A stretch of DNA of 64,000 bases from Flavobacterium undicola (GCF_009909155.2 NZ_JAAAPM020000003.1:1-64000), one strand, 5' to 3'. Positions 45,661 to 54,504 are shown, counted from the stretch's first letter. Numbers and translations: made by a program. The notes: generated by a model not told the origin, from the sequence alone.

Positions 45661-46525
45661 ACTTCCTGGCACTCAAATAGACACCGATTAGTATAATAAA
45701 AGCACCAAAAAACTGAATTGGAGTCAGCATTTCATTATCTAATAATCCCCAAAAGAAAGCAACTACAGGAATTAAATAGGTAACTGATGCAGCAAAAACT
45801 GGAGAAGCAATTTGTATTAGTTTAAAGAAAAGGATATTAGCAATCCCCGTTCCTAAAACTCCTAAAATCAGGATGAAACAAACTGCTTTTTGGGTTTTCT
45901 CCAAATAAATTTGTTCCGGGAAACCTGAAAAAACCAAAATAAGTATAGCAGGAATCAAAAGCACGACAAAATTCCCTGTAGTTATACTTACCGGACTTAC
46001 GTCAAACAAGTGTCTTTTTATCAAATTAACATTGGTGGCATAACAAAAAGAGGCCAGAATAATCAACAAAGTATAATAGTAATTTTGTTCAGGATTATTT
46101 AGCGCACCATTATAAACCAAAAGCAAACTTCCTAAAAGTCCTATCAACACACCCAAAAGCTGTTTTCTTTGAAAACCAATTCCAAAAAACAATGCCCCTA
46201 TTGCCAATGTATTTAATGGCGTTAAAGAATTCAAAATTGAAGTTACCGAACTATCTAATTCCGTTTGAGCAATTGCAAACAGAAAAGCCGGAAAAAAAGT
46301 TCCAAAAAGAGCCGTAATAGCAATGTATTTCCATTTTGACTTTGGGATAAGCATTAGACTTTTAAACCCAATAAGCAATAGAAAAAAGGAAGCAAAAATA
46401 ATTCGTAATGAACCTACCTGAATAGCCGACAACCCTAACAATCCCTTTTTTATCAAAATAAACGAACTACCCCAAATCAAGGCAAGAACCAATAAATAAA
46501 TCCACTTCAATTGTTTTGATTCCAA
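45659..46525 (-). CDS. EamA/DMT-family transporter
   Basis: A 288-residue inner-membrane protein with ten hydrophobic segments in two EamA repeats (WIYLLVLALIWGSSFILIKKGLLGL; YLIPVVAFFWGLLDNEMLTPIQFFGAFIILIGVYLS). Members export amino acids, metabolites or drugs; the substrate is not evident. No ATG is in frame near the start: the first usable codon is TTG at 46525 (MESKQLKWIYLL), with another TTG five codons later (MKWIYLL). A perfect 22-bp palindrome lies just upstream. Confidence 0.88.
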   Translation of the reverse strand: MESKQLKWIYLLVLALIWGSSFILIKKGLLGLSAIQVGSLRIIFASFFLLLIGFKSLMLIPKSKWKYIAITALFGTFFPAFLFAIAQTELDSSVTSILNSLTPLNTLAIGALFFGIGFQRKQLLGVLIGLLGSLLLVYNGALNNPEQNYYYTLLIILASFCYATNVNLIKRHLFDVSPVSITTGNFVVLLIPAILILVFSGFPEQIYLEKTQKAVCFILILGVLGTGIANILFFKLIQIASPVFAASVTYLIPVVAFFWGLLDNEMLTPIQFFGAFIILIGVYLSARK

Positions 46526-46539
46526 AGCTTCAATTTTTT

Positions 46540-46561
46540 GTCAAAATTGTACAATTTTGAC
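46540..46561. promoter_or_regulatory. Perfect 22-bp palindrome before the EamA gene
   Basis: GTCAAAATTGT and ACAATTTTGAC abut without a spacer. AAGCTTC flanks it as direct repeats (46525-46531 and 46567-46573). It lies about 15-36 bp before the TTG start, a position fit for an operator or a leader hairpin. Confidence 0.6.
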
Positions 46562-46671
46562 GAGATAAGCTTCTTTTTTTAAAGAAAAAAATCTGCCAAA
46601 CCTATGAAGTGCAAACAAACCATTAAGTTAGGCGTAAATTTTAAACAAAAGGATTATCCACAAACCAAAGA

Positions 46672-47298
46672 TTATTTAAATTTCAACATCCCCCAGGTTT
46701 TTTCTATTTCTTGCTTAACTATATCGTCTTGACCATATTTGTAAAAAAACAGTATTTCAACTCTACCAACATTATCTTTATAAACAATCAATTTTTTACA
46801 TCTTGGATAAATTCCTAGATATAAGTTTTTTCTAACTTTTAAATTATATAGATAACCTCTATCGGCATTGATTTTTTTTAATTGAGACACACCTATTAAA
46901 TTCGTATTTGAAAAATGAATATCCATTTCTGAATACAACCACTTTTTGTGAGGACGATTCAAATCTTCAGTAGCAATTAAATATTTTTGTGCCCTAGTGT
47001 TACCTTTAGGGTAAGGAATCATTGCGACAGTAATCATAATCTGATTATCACCATTTATCATAGAAATATTACATTGACTCTGCTGAATGGTTGGGTATAT
47101 TTCAAAATAAGAATCGATAGGTCTTATATAGAAATAATTATCCGGCCGATGATAATTAATTATTTTGGCTTTTTTAACAAATAATTGATCATATTCATCC
47201 AAATAGCTTTGCGAGTGCATATTAAAAACAATAAAGAAAATAAAAACAAACAACAGTTTCCATTTTCTTTCTTTTTGTGTATTCAAGTTAATTTTCAT
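46672..47298 (-). CDS. Small secreted protein of unknown function (pair A, copy 1)
   Basis: A 208-residue protein with a signal peptide (KWKLLFVFIFFIVFNMHSQ). The mature part is acidic/basic mixed with many Tyr (YLDEYDQLFVKKAKIINYHRPDNYFYI). I do not recognise a domain. The gene at 47579-48196 is a paralog: the first 70 mature residues are similar, residues 110-145 differ, and the last 60 are identical. It lies in an accessory island of small secreted proteins between EamA and gldD. Confidence 0.85.
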   Translation of the reverse strand: MKINLNTQKERKWKLLFVFIFFIVFNMHSQSYLDEYDQLFVKKAKIINYHRPDNYFYIRPIDSYFEIYPTIQQSQCNISMINGDNQIMITVAMIPYPKGNTRAQKYLIATEDLNRPHKKWLYSEMDIHFSNTNLIGVSQLKKINADRGYLYNLKVRKNLYLGIYPRCKKLIVYKDNVGRVEILFFYKYGQDDIVKQEIEKTWGMLKFK

Positions 47299-47412
47299 TT
47301 TTGTAAGTTTAAATTAGCTATAATAAATTAAAAAAATATTCACTTGCTAATCCCAATAAAAGTTTCCATGAATTGCATATCTATTTAATATATTCTCAAA
47401 AAACATTTAGTG

Positions 47413-47436
47413 AATTTACATTCGAATATGTAAATT
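47413..47436. promoter_or_regulatory. Palindrome in the spacer between the pair A genes
   Basis: AATTTACAT (47413-47421) pairs with ATGTAAATT (47428-47436) around TCGAAT. The 280-bp spacer 47299-47578 holds nothing else I can name. It lies 115 bp before copy 1. Confidence 0.4.
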
Positions 47437-47578
47437 AAATGATTTAAATCAACAAAATCTAAAACATAGACTTCTTGATTCATGGAAAATAATAAACTTT
47501 GACTACATTTTAAGTTGTCAAAGCTTTAAAATTAGTAAAATAAGTATATTTAGAATTTTAAGATCTATAAAACTATCC

Positions 47579-48196
47579 TCAAGCCTTAAACTTCAACATG
47601 CCCCATGTTTTTTCTATTTCTTGCTTAACTATATCGTCTTGACCATATTTGTAAAAAAACAGTATTTCAACTCTACCAACATTATCTTTATAAACAATTA
47701 ATTTTTTACATCTTGGATAAATTCCTAGATATAAGTTTTTTCTAACTTTTAAATTATAGAGATAACCTCTATTTGCATTCATTTTTTTTATGTGAGGGGC
47801 ATCAATATAAATCAACTTTGATAAACGGGTATCCATTACTGAAGATAACCCCTTTTCATAAAGACGATTCAAATCTCGAGTAGCAATTAAATATTTTTGT
47901 GCCCTAGTTTTACCTTCAGGATAATGAATAACAGCTACACAAATCATAATCTGATTGTCTTTATTTATCATAGAAATATTAAATTCACTCTGCAGAATGT
48001 TTGGGTATATTTCAAAATAAGAATCGACAGGTCTTATATAGAAATAATTATCTGGTCGATGATAATTAATTATTTTAGTTTCTTTAATAAATAATTGATC
48101 ATATTCATCCAAATAGCTTTGCGAGTGCATGCTAGTAGCTACAAGGAGAAACAAAAGCAATTGAAATCCTTTTTTTATAGTTAATCTTTGTATCAT
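47579..48196 (-). CDS. Small secreted protein of unknown function (pair A, copy 2)
   Basis: A 205-residue paralog of the downstream gene. The ATG at 48196 (MIQRLTIKKGFQLLLFLLVATSMHSQ) gives a clean signal peptide; a longer frame adds ten residues. The signal peptide is unrelated to that of copy 1, yet both switch at the same point into MHSQSYLDEYDQLF. Nucleotides 47590-47765 are nearly identical to 46685-46860, while the middle has diverged, which suggests gene conversion or selection on the middle. Confidence 0.85.
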   Translation of the reverse strand: MIQRLTIKKGFQLLLFLLVATSMHSQSYLDEYDQLFIKETKIINYHRPDNYFYIRPVDSYFEIYPNILQSEFNISMINKDNQIMICVAVIHYPEGKTRAQKYLIATRDLNRLYEKGLSSVMDTRLSKLIYIDAPHIKKMNANRGYLYNLKVRKNLYLGIYPRCKKLIVYKDNVGRVEILFFYKYGQDDIVKQEIEKTWGMLKFKA

Positions 48197-48344
48197 ATTA
48201 TTACTTCTTGAGCAAATGAATTGCATTATAAAACTACTTAAATCATTAATTTAAAAAAAACACCAATTGTGCATAAAGCGCACATATTAAAAGTATTAAA
48301 ATAAAATAATTCATTTAAAATAAAATTTACAATCTGATTCTAAC

Positions 48345-48896
48345 CTAATTACAACCTAAATTCGTTTCTTTAATTTCTTTAATTCTATTTAAAACAATCT
48401 TTATTTCTGCTTCATTAACAATACCTATACAACCTGTACTCCCTTCACATCCTGATTTAACGATCTCGCAATTTAATTTTCTAGTAATATTCCAATATTT
48501 TTGATAATCTATAAATCGTTGTTTTTGTTGTAAATTAATTTTTAAACATTTTACAAAAAATGCACTATTATTGTTATCTTTTAAAATAGTTTCTTTATCT
48601 ACTTCAATTAAACTATCTACTATATTCAATTTATTTTTTACCAGCTGATTTAACAGACTATTAGAAAATTGAAGTTTTTCTTTAGTACACAAATCAACTT
48701 CAATACTTCCGTAAGCCAAATCACAAGGGAATTTGTGCGAAATATAAATAGGATCTGTTTTATCAAGAGATGTATGCAATTTCGTTTGATTTACTTTCTT
48801 TTCTTCAGTTGTTTTCAAATTTTTATTAAACAATATAACAATCGTTATAACTAATATAATATTTAATAAACCTGAAAATATAATTATTTTTTTCAT
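48345..48896 (-). CDS. LprI/DUF1311-like membrane-anchored protein
   Basis: A 183-residue protein with one N-terminal hydrophobic segment (8-24) that acts as signal or anchor. The C-terminal half (QKQRFIDYQKYWNITRKLNCEIVKSGCEG, GCIGIVNEAEIKIVLNRIKEIKE) resembles the lysozyme-inhibitor LprI N-terminal domain, DUF1311, with its paired cysteines and final R-I-K-E helix. Five cysteines outside the anchor support disulfides in the periplasm. The lysozyme-inhibitor role is only a family suggestion. It is in the accessory island. Confidence 0.6.
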   Translation of the reverse strand: MKKIIIFSGLLNIILVITIVILFNKNLKTTEEKKVNQTKLHTSLDKTDPIYISHKFPCDLAYGSIEVDLCTKEKLQFSNSLLNQLVKNKLNIVDSLIEVDKETILKDNNNSAFFVKCLKINLQQKQRFIDYQKYWNITRKLNCEIVKSGCEGSTGCIGIVNEAEIKIVLNRIKEIKETNLGCN

Positions 48897-49050
48897 TGAG
48901 TAAGTCCTAAATTAACCAATACTACATTATACACATTTCAACAAACTCCCAGAGGCAAAGTATTATTACTGTTTTCTTTAGCAAAACAAATTTACCTAAC
49001 ATTTACTTTGGTTTTATTACTCACAACTAGCAACTTGAATTAATTGTGTT

Positions 49051-49704
49051 TTAGTGCTTATCAGGTACCATTGTAATTTTAGGAGGATTAATAAATTTAA
49101 TTGGAATTGTTTTTTTATCACTTTTAATTTCTTCAATGATCACATAATTAATAGTTGATATATTACTTAATTTTGGATTATCGGAAACATCTAAATAATT
49201 AAGCTTTCCTCCATTCATATATAGAAAAATATCATTTAAATTGTTTTCAGAAAGAACAATCCTTTTAATATTAGTTTTATATAATAAAAAAGAAACTTCT
49301 GCAATTTTATTATTTGAAAGATTAATGTTCGTAATATATTTAGAAATATTATCTGACTCTTCAAATCCAAATACATCAACACTACAAGAAAATTTTAATG
49401 CGTTTTTAATTTTATTATGAGAAGCATCTAAATCAACCAAATAAGCGGGAAGATTTTTAAGAACTAAAGTATCTAAATTATTATGGGAAATATTTAATTT
49501 CCTGACTTTAAATCTTGATAAATTAGGCAATTCTTTAATATTTTTATAGGATAGATCTAATAACTGTATCGTGTCACGAGGGTTCAATTTGGATAGTATT
49601 TCTTCAACAGACTTTTTGTTTTTATTTCCTTGTGCGATATTGCTGTTGTAAGAAAATAAAAAACAAAAAAAAATTAGGCACAAAAAAGGATTTTTTGATA
49701 GCAT
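49051..49704 (-). CDS. Secreted leucine-rich-repeat protein (pair B, copy 1, lipobox lost)
   Basis: A 217-residue exported LRR protein. Signal peptide LCLIFFCFLFSYNSNIAQ is followed by LRR units (LLDLSYKNIKELPNLSRFKVRKLNISHNNLDTL, split 45-78; LVDLDASHNKI; INLSNNKIAEVSFL; LNYLDVSDNPKL). Its neighbour has Cys where this copy has Tyr in FSYNSN, so this copy should be released into the periplasm rather than lipidated. The function is unknown. Confidence 0.85.
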   Translation of the reverse strand: MLSKNPFLCLIFFCFLFSYNSNIAQGNKNKKSVEEILSKLNPRDTIQLLDLSYKNIKELPNLSRFKVRKLNISHNNLDTLVLKNLPAYLVDLDASHNKIKNALKFSCSVDVFGFEESDNISKYITNINLSNNKIAEVSFLLYKTNIKRIVLSENNLNDIFLYMNGGKLNYLDVSDNPKLSNISTINYVIIEEIKSDKKTIPIKFINPPKITMVPDKH

Positions 49705-49770
49705 AGTGGATGGTAATTATTTTGGATTAAATCTTCTTTACGGACTACTTCCATTTCCTGCCATAGCAGG

Positions 49771-50436
49771 TTAATTTTTATCTGGTATCGTCGTAATTTG
49801 AGGTTGTTCAATAAATTTAAGAGGTGCATCGATGGCAATGTTATTGCTTTTTACAGTATCTATGTTTGCAGGATCAAATGTTACTAAATTACTCAATTTT
49901 GGATTATTGGAAACATCTAGATAATTAAGTTTTTTATATTTCAAATAGAGGTAAACTCCATCTAAATTATTATTGGATAAAACAATAGATTCAATTCCTT
50001 TTTCATAGAATATAAAGGAGATACCCTCTATTTCATTATTTGAAAGATTAATCCGTTTTATATATTTTGAAATATTATTTTCGCCTTTAAACATTTGAGA
50101 ATATGTGCCTTTAATATTTTGAAAGTTTATTCCATCATTAATTTTATTAAACGAAGCATCTAAATCAACCAGATAGTTTGGAAGATTTTTCATATTTAGA
50201 GTATCTAAATTATTATGGGAAATATTTAATTTCCTGACTTTAAACCTTGACAAATCAGGCAATTCCTTGATGTTTTTATAGGATAGATCTAATAATTGTA
50301 TGGTATCTCGAGTATTTAGTTTTGATAATATTTGTTCCACAGATTGCGACTTTTTATTTTCTTGTGCGTTATTACTATTACATGAAAACAAAAAAAATAC
50401 GAATAATAGATATTTCAAGAAAACTACATATTTCAT
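49771..50436 (-). CDS. Leucine-rich-repeat lipoprotein (pair B, copy 2)
   Basis: A 221-residue paralog of the downstream gene. The lipobox is intact (FFLFSC, Cys 19). Residues 35-95 are almost identical to copy 1 (ILSKLNTRDTIQLLDLSYKN, then ELPDLSRFKVRKLNISHNNLDTL), while residues 100-140 differ and the ends diverge. Five LRR-like units are visible. LRR lipoproteins of this size can be surface binders or immunity proteins; neither is shown here. Confidence 0.86.
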   Translation of the reverse strand: MKYVVFLKYLLFVFFLFSCNSNNAQENKKSQSVEQILSKLNTRDTIQLLDLSYKNIKELPDLSRFKVRKLNISHNNLDTLNMKNLPNYLVDLDASFNKINDGINFQNIKGTYSQMFKGENNISKYIKRINLSNNEIEGISFIFYEKGIESIVLSNNNLDGVYLYLKYKKLNYLDVSNNPKLSNLVTFDPANIDTVKSNNIAIDAPLKFIEQPQITTIPDKN

Positions 50437-50613
50437 AACTAACTTGATTTGTTTAGATTTAAAAAACTAAATATACAAGAAAAAACCGTCAAGAAAACAT
50501 TTAACAATAATCAAATCATAGAGAACTACAAAAAAACTTAAAGAAATACTTAGTCCGCAAGAATTAGAAGAAATATCCTTAGAATATAATGCCGAGTATT
50601 TAATTTACCTAAT

Positions 50614-51207
50614 TTATTTCCATTCCAATGTTTCCATCAAATGCTGCATATCGTTTTTGATATAACGAGCCGCTGGCATAACAGAATCAAAATTAGGTTT
50701 GGCATAAAAATAAACTGAAGCCGTTAAAAAATGCCTTGTACTATCAGTAGCGTAAAACTGTGAGTTAGTTGCTGCATTTCCATCCACTTGATAAAACATT
50801 CCGTATACTTTCTTTTGCTGATTTAAATAGGGTTGTTCTAAAATATCATCGGCTTTTATTACATGTTCAAAAGTCAGTTTTTGAGCATCGCGCAATAATT
50901 TATTAAGATTACTATTTACTGGTTTGTAGGTCAAATAAATGGTCGCCTTCATCTTTGGATAAGTAATCGTAAAACCACAATCCTTCTCCCCTTTTATAAT
51001 TGCTTTTGAGTTCATCTCAAAAGTAAACGGACATTGATTCTCAAAATGTGCATATTCAGCCATTGGATAATCCAATCGTAAATAACTCGATGGCTTAGGC
51101 AAAACATCATTTTTACAACTTGAAAACAAAACTAAACCAAGAAAGACAAGCGCAACACTGCATTGAACACCCATTCTTTTCTTATCTACACATTTTAAAC
51201 TAAACAT
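50614..51207 (-). CDS. gldD: Gliding motility lipoprotein GldD
   Basis: A 197-residue lipoprotein of the gliding apparatus. Signal peptide with lipobox LVLFSSC, then KNDVLPKPSSYLRLDYPMAEYAHF and the later DAQKLTFEHVIKADDI, QVDGNAATNSQFYATDSTRHFL blocks. Start ATG 51207 keeps the basic KKR n-region; an ATG at 51174 is an alternative. It overlaps gldE by 8 bp. GldD is needed for gliding and type IX-dependent secretion in Flavobacterium johnsoniae. The order mutY-ssb-gldE-gldD is a known flavobacterial cluster. Confidence 0.94.
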   Translation of the reverse strand: MFSLKCVDKKRMGVQCSVALVFLGLVLFSSCKNDVLPKPSSYLRLDYPMAEYAHFENQCPFTFEMNSKAIIKGEKDCGFTITYPKMKATIYLTYKPVNSNLNKLLRDAQKLTFEHVIKADDILEQPYLNQQKKVYGMFYQVDGNAATNSQFYATDSTRHFLTASVYFYAKPNFDSVMPAARYIKNDMQHLMETLEWK

Positions 51208-52498
51208 CAATAGTAACTTTTATCTGTTTGATACGTTTTTTATCTACAACCTCAATAGTAAACAGGCAATTTTCAAAAACAAGTTTTTGCCCTTTGGCTG
51301 GAAAATTACCCGAAATTTCTAGAATAAACCCCGCCAAGGTTTCTGCCTCTCCTTTTTTCTCTTCGAAAATTTCTTCATTTACATCAACAATTCTATAGAA
51401 ATCTTTTAGGTTAATCTTACCTTCAAAAAGATAATTTTGATCATCAATCTGAGAGAAATTAATATCCTCATCGTCAAATTCATCACTAATATCACCCACA
51501 ATCTCTTCGATTACATCTTCTAAAGAAACTAAACCTGAAGTCCCCCCATATTCATCCACCACAATAGCAAGATGACTTTTCATAGACTGAAAATCCTTCA
51601 ATAAGTTATCCAGCTTTTTATTTTCCGGTACAAAAAACGGCTCTCTCATTAATGTAGTCCAATCAAAATCCTGCTTATCTAAGTGAGGTAATAAATCTTT
51701 AACAAACAAAACACCTTCAATTTGATCAATATTATCGCGATACACAGGAATTCTGGAATAGCCTTTGTCGACAATCTTATTATAAACATCCGTAAAAGTC
51801 TCTGTGATTTCCAAAGCAAAAATATCAATTCTAGGACTCATAACCTGTTTGGTATCTGTATTACCAAAAGAAACAATTCCCTCTAATATTTTTTGTTCAT
51901 CAGTAGAAGTTTCATCGGTTGCCGTGAGTTCTAAGGCTTGTGACAATTGGTCAACCGAAAAATTAGTCTTCTGTTTCCCTAATTTGTTGTGCAAATAAAC
52001 CGTAGCTCCACGCATTGGAATACTAATTGGCGAAAGCAAACTATCTAAAACAGAAATAGGATAAGCTACCCTTTTAGCAAATTTAATATTGTTTCTACTC
52101 GCATATACTTTTGGCATCACTTCTCCAAAAAGCAACAATAAGAAAGTCACAACGATAACTTCAAAAATAAATTTCAGTACGGGTGAATTAATTGCTGCAA
52201 ACAAATCAGAACCAATAAACGAAAACAAAATCACAACTCCTATATTGATGAAATTATTAGCGACAAGAAGCGTTGCTAATAGTTTTTTGGGTCTTTGCAA
52301 AAGCTCGGAAAGAATTTTTCCTGTCGAAAGATTTTCTTGAAGCGTATCATCAATATCTTTTTGCGACAGCGAAAACAAGGCTACTTCGGCTCCCGAAACT
52401 ACTGCCGAACAAAACAGCAATACAAACATTCCGGCAAAACCAAACAATAGATCTAAATCTAATGTATAAACAAAATTAAAACTGGGCTCTGGGTCCAA
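51200..52498 (-). CDS. gldE: Gliding motility-associated protein GldE (CNNM/CorC family)
   Basis: A 432-residue membrane protein with four N-terminal hydrophobic segments (CNNM/DUF21, 10-190), a CBS pair (VMSPRIDIFALEI, YSRIPVYRDNIDQIEGVLFVKDLL, LAIVVDEYGGTSGLVSLEDVIEEIVGDISDE, split over 205-345) and a CorC_HlyC domain. The start codon is TTG at 52498; the family N-terminus MDPEPS supports it. It probably supports GldD, since the two are always adjacent. Confidence 0.94.
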   Translation of the reverse strand: MDPEPSFNFVYTLDLDLLFGFAGMFVLLFCSAVVSGAEVALFSLSQKDIDDTLQENLSTGKILSELLQRPKKLLATLLVANNFINIGVVILFSFIGSDLFAAINSPVLKFIFEVIVVTFLLLLFGEVMPKVYASRNNIKFAKRVAYPISVLDSLLSPISIPMRGATVYLHNKLGKQKTNFSVDQLSQALELTATDETSTDEQKILEGIVSFGNTDTKQVMSPRIDIFALEITETFTDVYNKIVDKGYSRIPVYRDNIDQIEGVLFVKDLLPHLDKQDFDWTTLMREPFFVPENKKLDNLLKDFQSMKSHLAIVVDEYGGTSGLVSLEDVIEEIVGDISDEFDDEDINFSQIDDQNYLFEGKINLKDFYRIVDVNEEIFEEKKGEAETLAGFILEISGNFPAKGQKLVFENCLFTIEVVDKKRIKQIKVTIDV

Positions 52499-52521
52499 AT
52501 TAAAAAAGATTAGTTAAACAA

Positions 52522-52968
52522 TCAAAAAGGCAAATCATTGATAGGCAAGCCTTTGTTTGGTGTGTCAAAGTTAGTATTTTTTGTGGATTCTGATCCCTGA
52601 TTTTGCTTGTTGCTTTCAGTATCTTTTTTAGTTGTTAAAAATGTAAATTCTGTCACCTGAATTTCAGTAGTATGCTTCATCGAACCATCTTCTGCTTGCC
52701 ACTGACGGGATTTAATCCTTCCTTCCACATAAATTTTATCTCCTTTTGACAAATATTTTTCACATATCTCAGCCGCTTTATTACGCACCACTAAATTATG
52801 CCATTCAGTCGAAGTGATTTTCTCATTGGTAGTCTTATTAATATACACTTCATTTGTAGCCAACTGAAATCTTCCAATACAATTTCCCGCTTCAAAATAG
52901 TGCATCTTAACATCGTCACCCAAATGACCTATTAGCATTACCTTATTTAGTGTTCCGTTCATAGTCAT
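52522..52968 (-). CDS. ssb: Single-stranded DNA-binding protein
   Basis: A 148-residue SSB. The OB-fold covers residues 5-108 (NKVMLIGHLGDDVKMHYFEAG, TEWHNLVVRNKAAEICEKYLSKGDKIYVEGRI). The tail ends in the protein-interaction tip INDLPF. Such SSBs bind single-stranded DNA as tetramers and recruit repair proteins. It lies 48 bp after mutY on the same strand. Confidence 0.97.
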   Translation of the reverse strand: MTMNGTLNKVMLIGHLGDDVKMHYFEAGNCIGRFQLATNEVYINKTTNEKITSTEWHNLVVRNKAAEICEKYLSKGDKIYVEGRIKSRQWQAEDGSMKHTTEIQVTEFTFLTTKKDTESNKQNQGSESTKNTNFDTPNKGLPINDLPF

Positions 52969-53016
52969 TTTAATATATAGTACTATCCCAAAGATACATT
53001 TTTTTGCTCTTTTATT

Positions 53017-54054
53017 CTATTCCGATTCAATAAAATTATGAATCACAATCGGGAAAGGATATTGCCTTAACTGCTCTTTAGTAATCCCATTTTCAACCAC
53101 GCCTTTTACATTTAGTTTCCAAAATTTAATATGTAAATGTTGGTGCGACAGTTTATGAACAATACTCTTTTCATTGCAGGCACGCATACTTATAATAGGA
53201 TTCACAAAAAACGATTCTTGCTCAACGGCATTCGATACAAATTCAAAATCTTCTTCCTGCAAAGTTTCAATCAAAGGAAACTCATATAAGTTATGCCAAA
53301 TTCCTTTCGCCGTTCGTTTCTGAATTAAAGTATTCTCCTCAGCATCCGAAAGCATCAAATAATTAAAGTATCTATTTCGTACTTTCAACTTCTTTGACTT
53401 CACAGGCAATTGATCGACTTTCTTTTTTTGCAAAGCCGCGCAACCAGAATTAAAAACACATTTTCCACAGTCGGGACTTTTAGGAACACATTGCAAAGCA
53501 CCAAACTCCATTATGGCCTGATTAAAAATTGCTGGACTATCTTTTGGCATTAATTCGAAAGCCAAAGCAGCAAATTCTTTTTTGGCTGAAGCCAAAGCAA
53601 TATCGGCTTCTACATCAAAATAACGGGAAAGCACCCGAAACACATTTCCATCTACCACAGGAACCGCTTCATTATAGGAAAAAGAAGCAATTGCCGCCGC
53701 AGTATATTCGCCTACTCCTTTTAACAACAACAAGTCCTTATAATTAGAAGGAAAAATTCCGTTTAATTCATAAGCTATATATTGAGCTGTTTTATGCAAA
53801 TTACGTGCACGAGAATAATACCCCAAACCTTGCCATAATTTTAAAACTTGTTCTTCACTCGCCGCGGCGAGATCAAAAACGGTTGGAAAAGCAGTTGTAA
53901 AAGACAAAAAATAAGGCATTCCTTGCGCCACTCGCGTCTGTTGAAGCATGATTTCAGAGAGCCAAATATGGTACGGATTAGTCGTATTTCGCCAAGGCAA
54001 ATCGCGCTTGTTTTCTAAATACCACTTTATTAGAAAGTTATGAAAAATCATCAT
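53017..54054 (-). CDS. mutY: A/G-specific adenine glycosylase MutY
   Basis: A 345-residue enzyme that removes adenine opposite 8-oxoguanine. Helix-hairpin-helix LLLKGVGEYTAAAIASFSYNEAVPVVDGNVFRV carries the catalytic Asp; SEIMLQQTRV holds the other key acid. The [4Fe-4S] loop is C-x6-C-x2-C-x5-C (CVPKSPDCGKCVFNSGC). A NUDIX-like C-terminal domain follows. Codons 62-66 (LAAAS) are the perfect palindrome CTCGCCGCGGCGAG, with unusual GCC-GCG-GCG codons for this genome. Confidence 0.96.
   Translation of the reverse strand: MMIFHNFLIKWYLENKRDLPWRNTTNPYHIWLSEIMLQQTRVAQGMPYFLSFTTAFPTVFDLAAASEEQVLKLWQGLGYYSRARNLHKTAQYIAYELNGIFPSNYKDLLLLKGVGEYTAAAIASFSYNEAVPVVDGNVFRVLSRYFDVEADIALASAKKEFAALAFELMPKDSPAIFNQAIMEFGALQCVPKSPDCGKCVFNSGCAALQKKKVDQLPVKSKKLKVRNRYFNYLMLSDAEENTLIQKRTAKGIWHNLYEFPLIETLQEEDFEFVSNAVEQESFFVNPIISMRACNEKSIVHKLSHQHLHIKFWKLNVKGVVENGITKEQLRQYPFPIVIHNFIESE
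53858..53871. repeat. GC-rich palindrome inside mutY
   Basis: CTCGCCGCGGCGAG is a perfect 14-bp palindrome inside the coding sequence (minus-strand Leu-Ala-Ala-Ala-Ser). It shares the CGCCGCGGCG core with the intergenic palindromes at 36842-36857 and 41467-41480. Confidence 0.75.
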
Positions 54055-54109
54055 TAAATATTTGTTGACAAAAGTAAAAGTTTATGTAATTAAAATTTAA
54101 TGAATTAGC

Positions 54110-54141
54110 TTGAATATTTGTTTTTTAAATTCATATATTTG
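54110..54141 (+). promoter_or_regulatory. hup promoter
   Basis: TTG (54110-54112), 21 bp, TATATTTG (54134-54141): a good -33/-7 pair. The leader to the hup ATG is about 40 nt. Confidence 0.75.
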
Positions 54142-54185
54142 CACACTCAAAAAAATTATTACAGAATAATAAATAAGGAAAGAAA

Positions 54186-54476
54186 ATGACGAAAGCAGAT
54201 ATCGTAGCGAAAATTTCAGAAAAGTTAGGTCTTGAAAAAGGTGATGTGCAAGCAACAGTAGAGACTTTTATGAATGAAGTAAAAACTTCATTAGAAACTG
54301 GAGACAATGTTTATTTAAGAGGTTTTGGTAGCTTTATCGTAAAGACTAGAGCTGAGAAAACAGGTAGAAATATCTCAAAGAACACTACAATTAAAATACC
54401 TGCACACAACATTCCTGCTTTCAAACCTGCAAAAGTTTTTGTAGAAGGAGTAAAAACAAACAACGAAGCAAAATAA
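54186..54476 (+). CDS. hup: HU-family DNA-binding protein
   Basis: A 96-residue nucleoid protein. The HU/IHF fold is clear: MTKADIVAKISEKLGLEKGDVQATVETFMNEVK, RGFGSFIVKTRAEKTGRNISKNTTIKIPAHNIPAFKPAK (split 46-85), with the PA(H)N-I-P arm tip. The KNTTIKIPAHN variant is typical of Bacteroidota. It is followed 28 bp later by the 30-residue basic protein gene, probably on the same transcript. Confidence 0.97.
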   Translation: MTKADIVAKISEKLGLEKGDVQATVETFMNEVKTSLETGDNVYLRGFGSFIVKTRAEKTGRNISKNTTIKIPAHNIPAFKPAKVFVEGVKTNNEAK

Positions 54477-54504
54477 TATTAATTAATCATAAAATCAACT
54501 CGAT

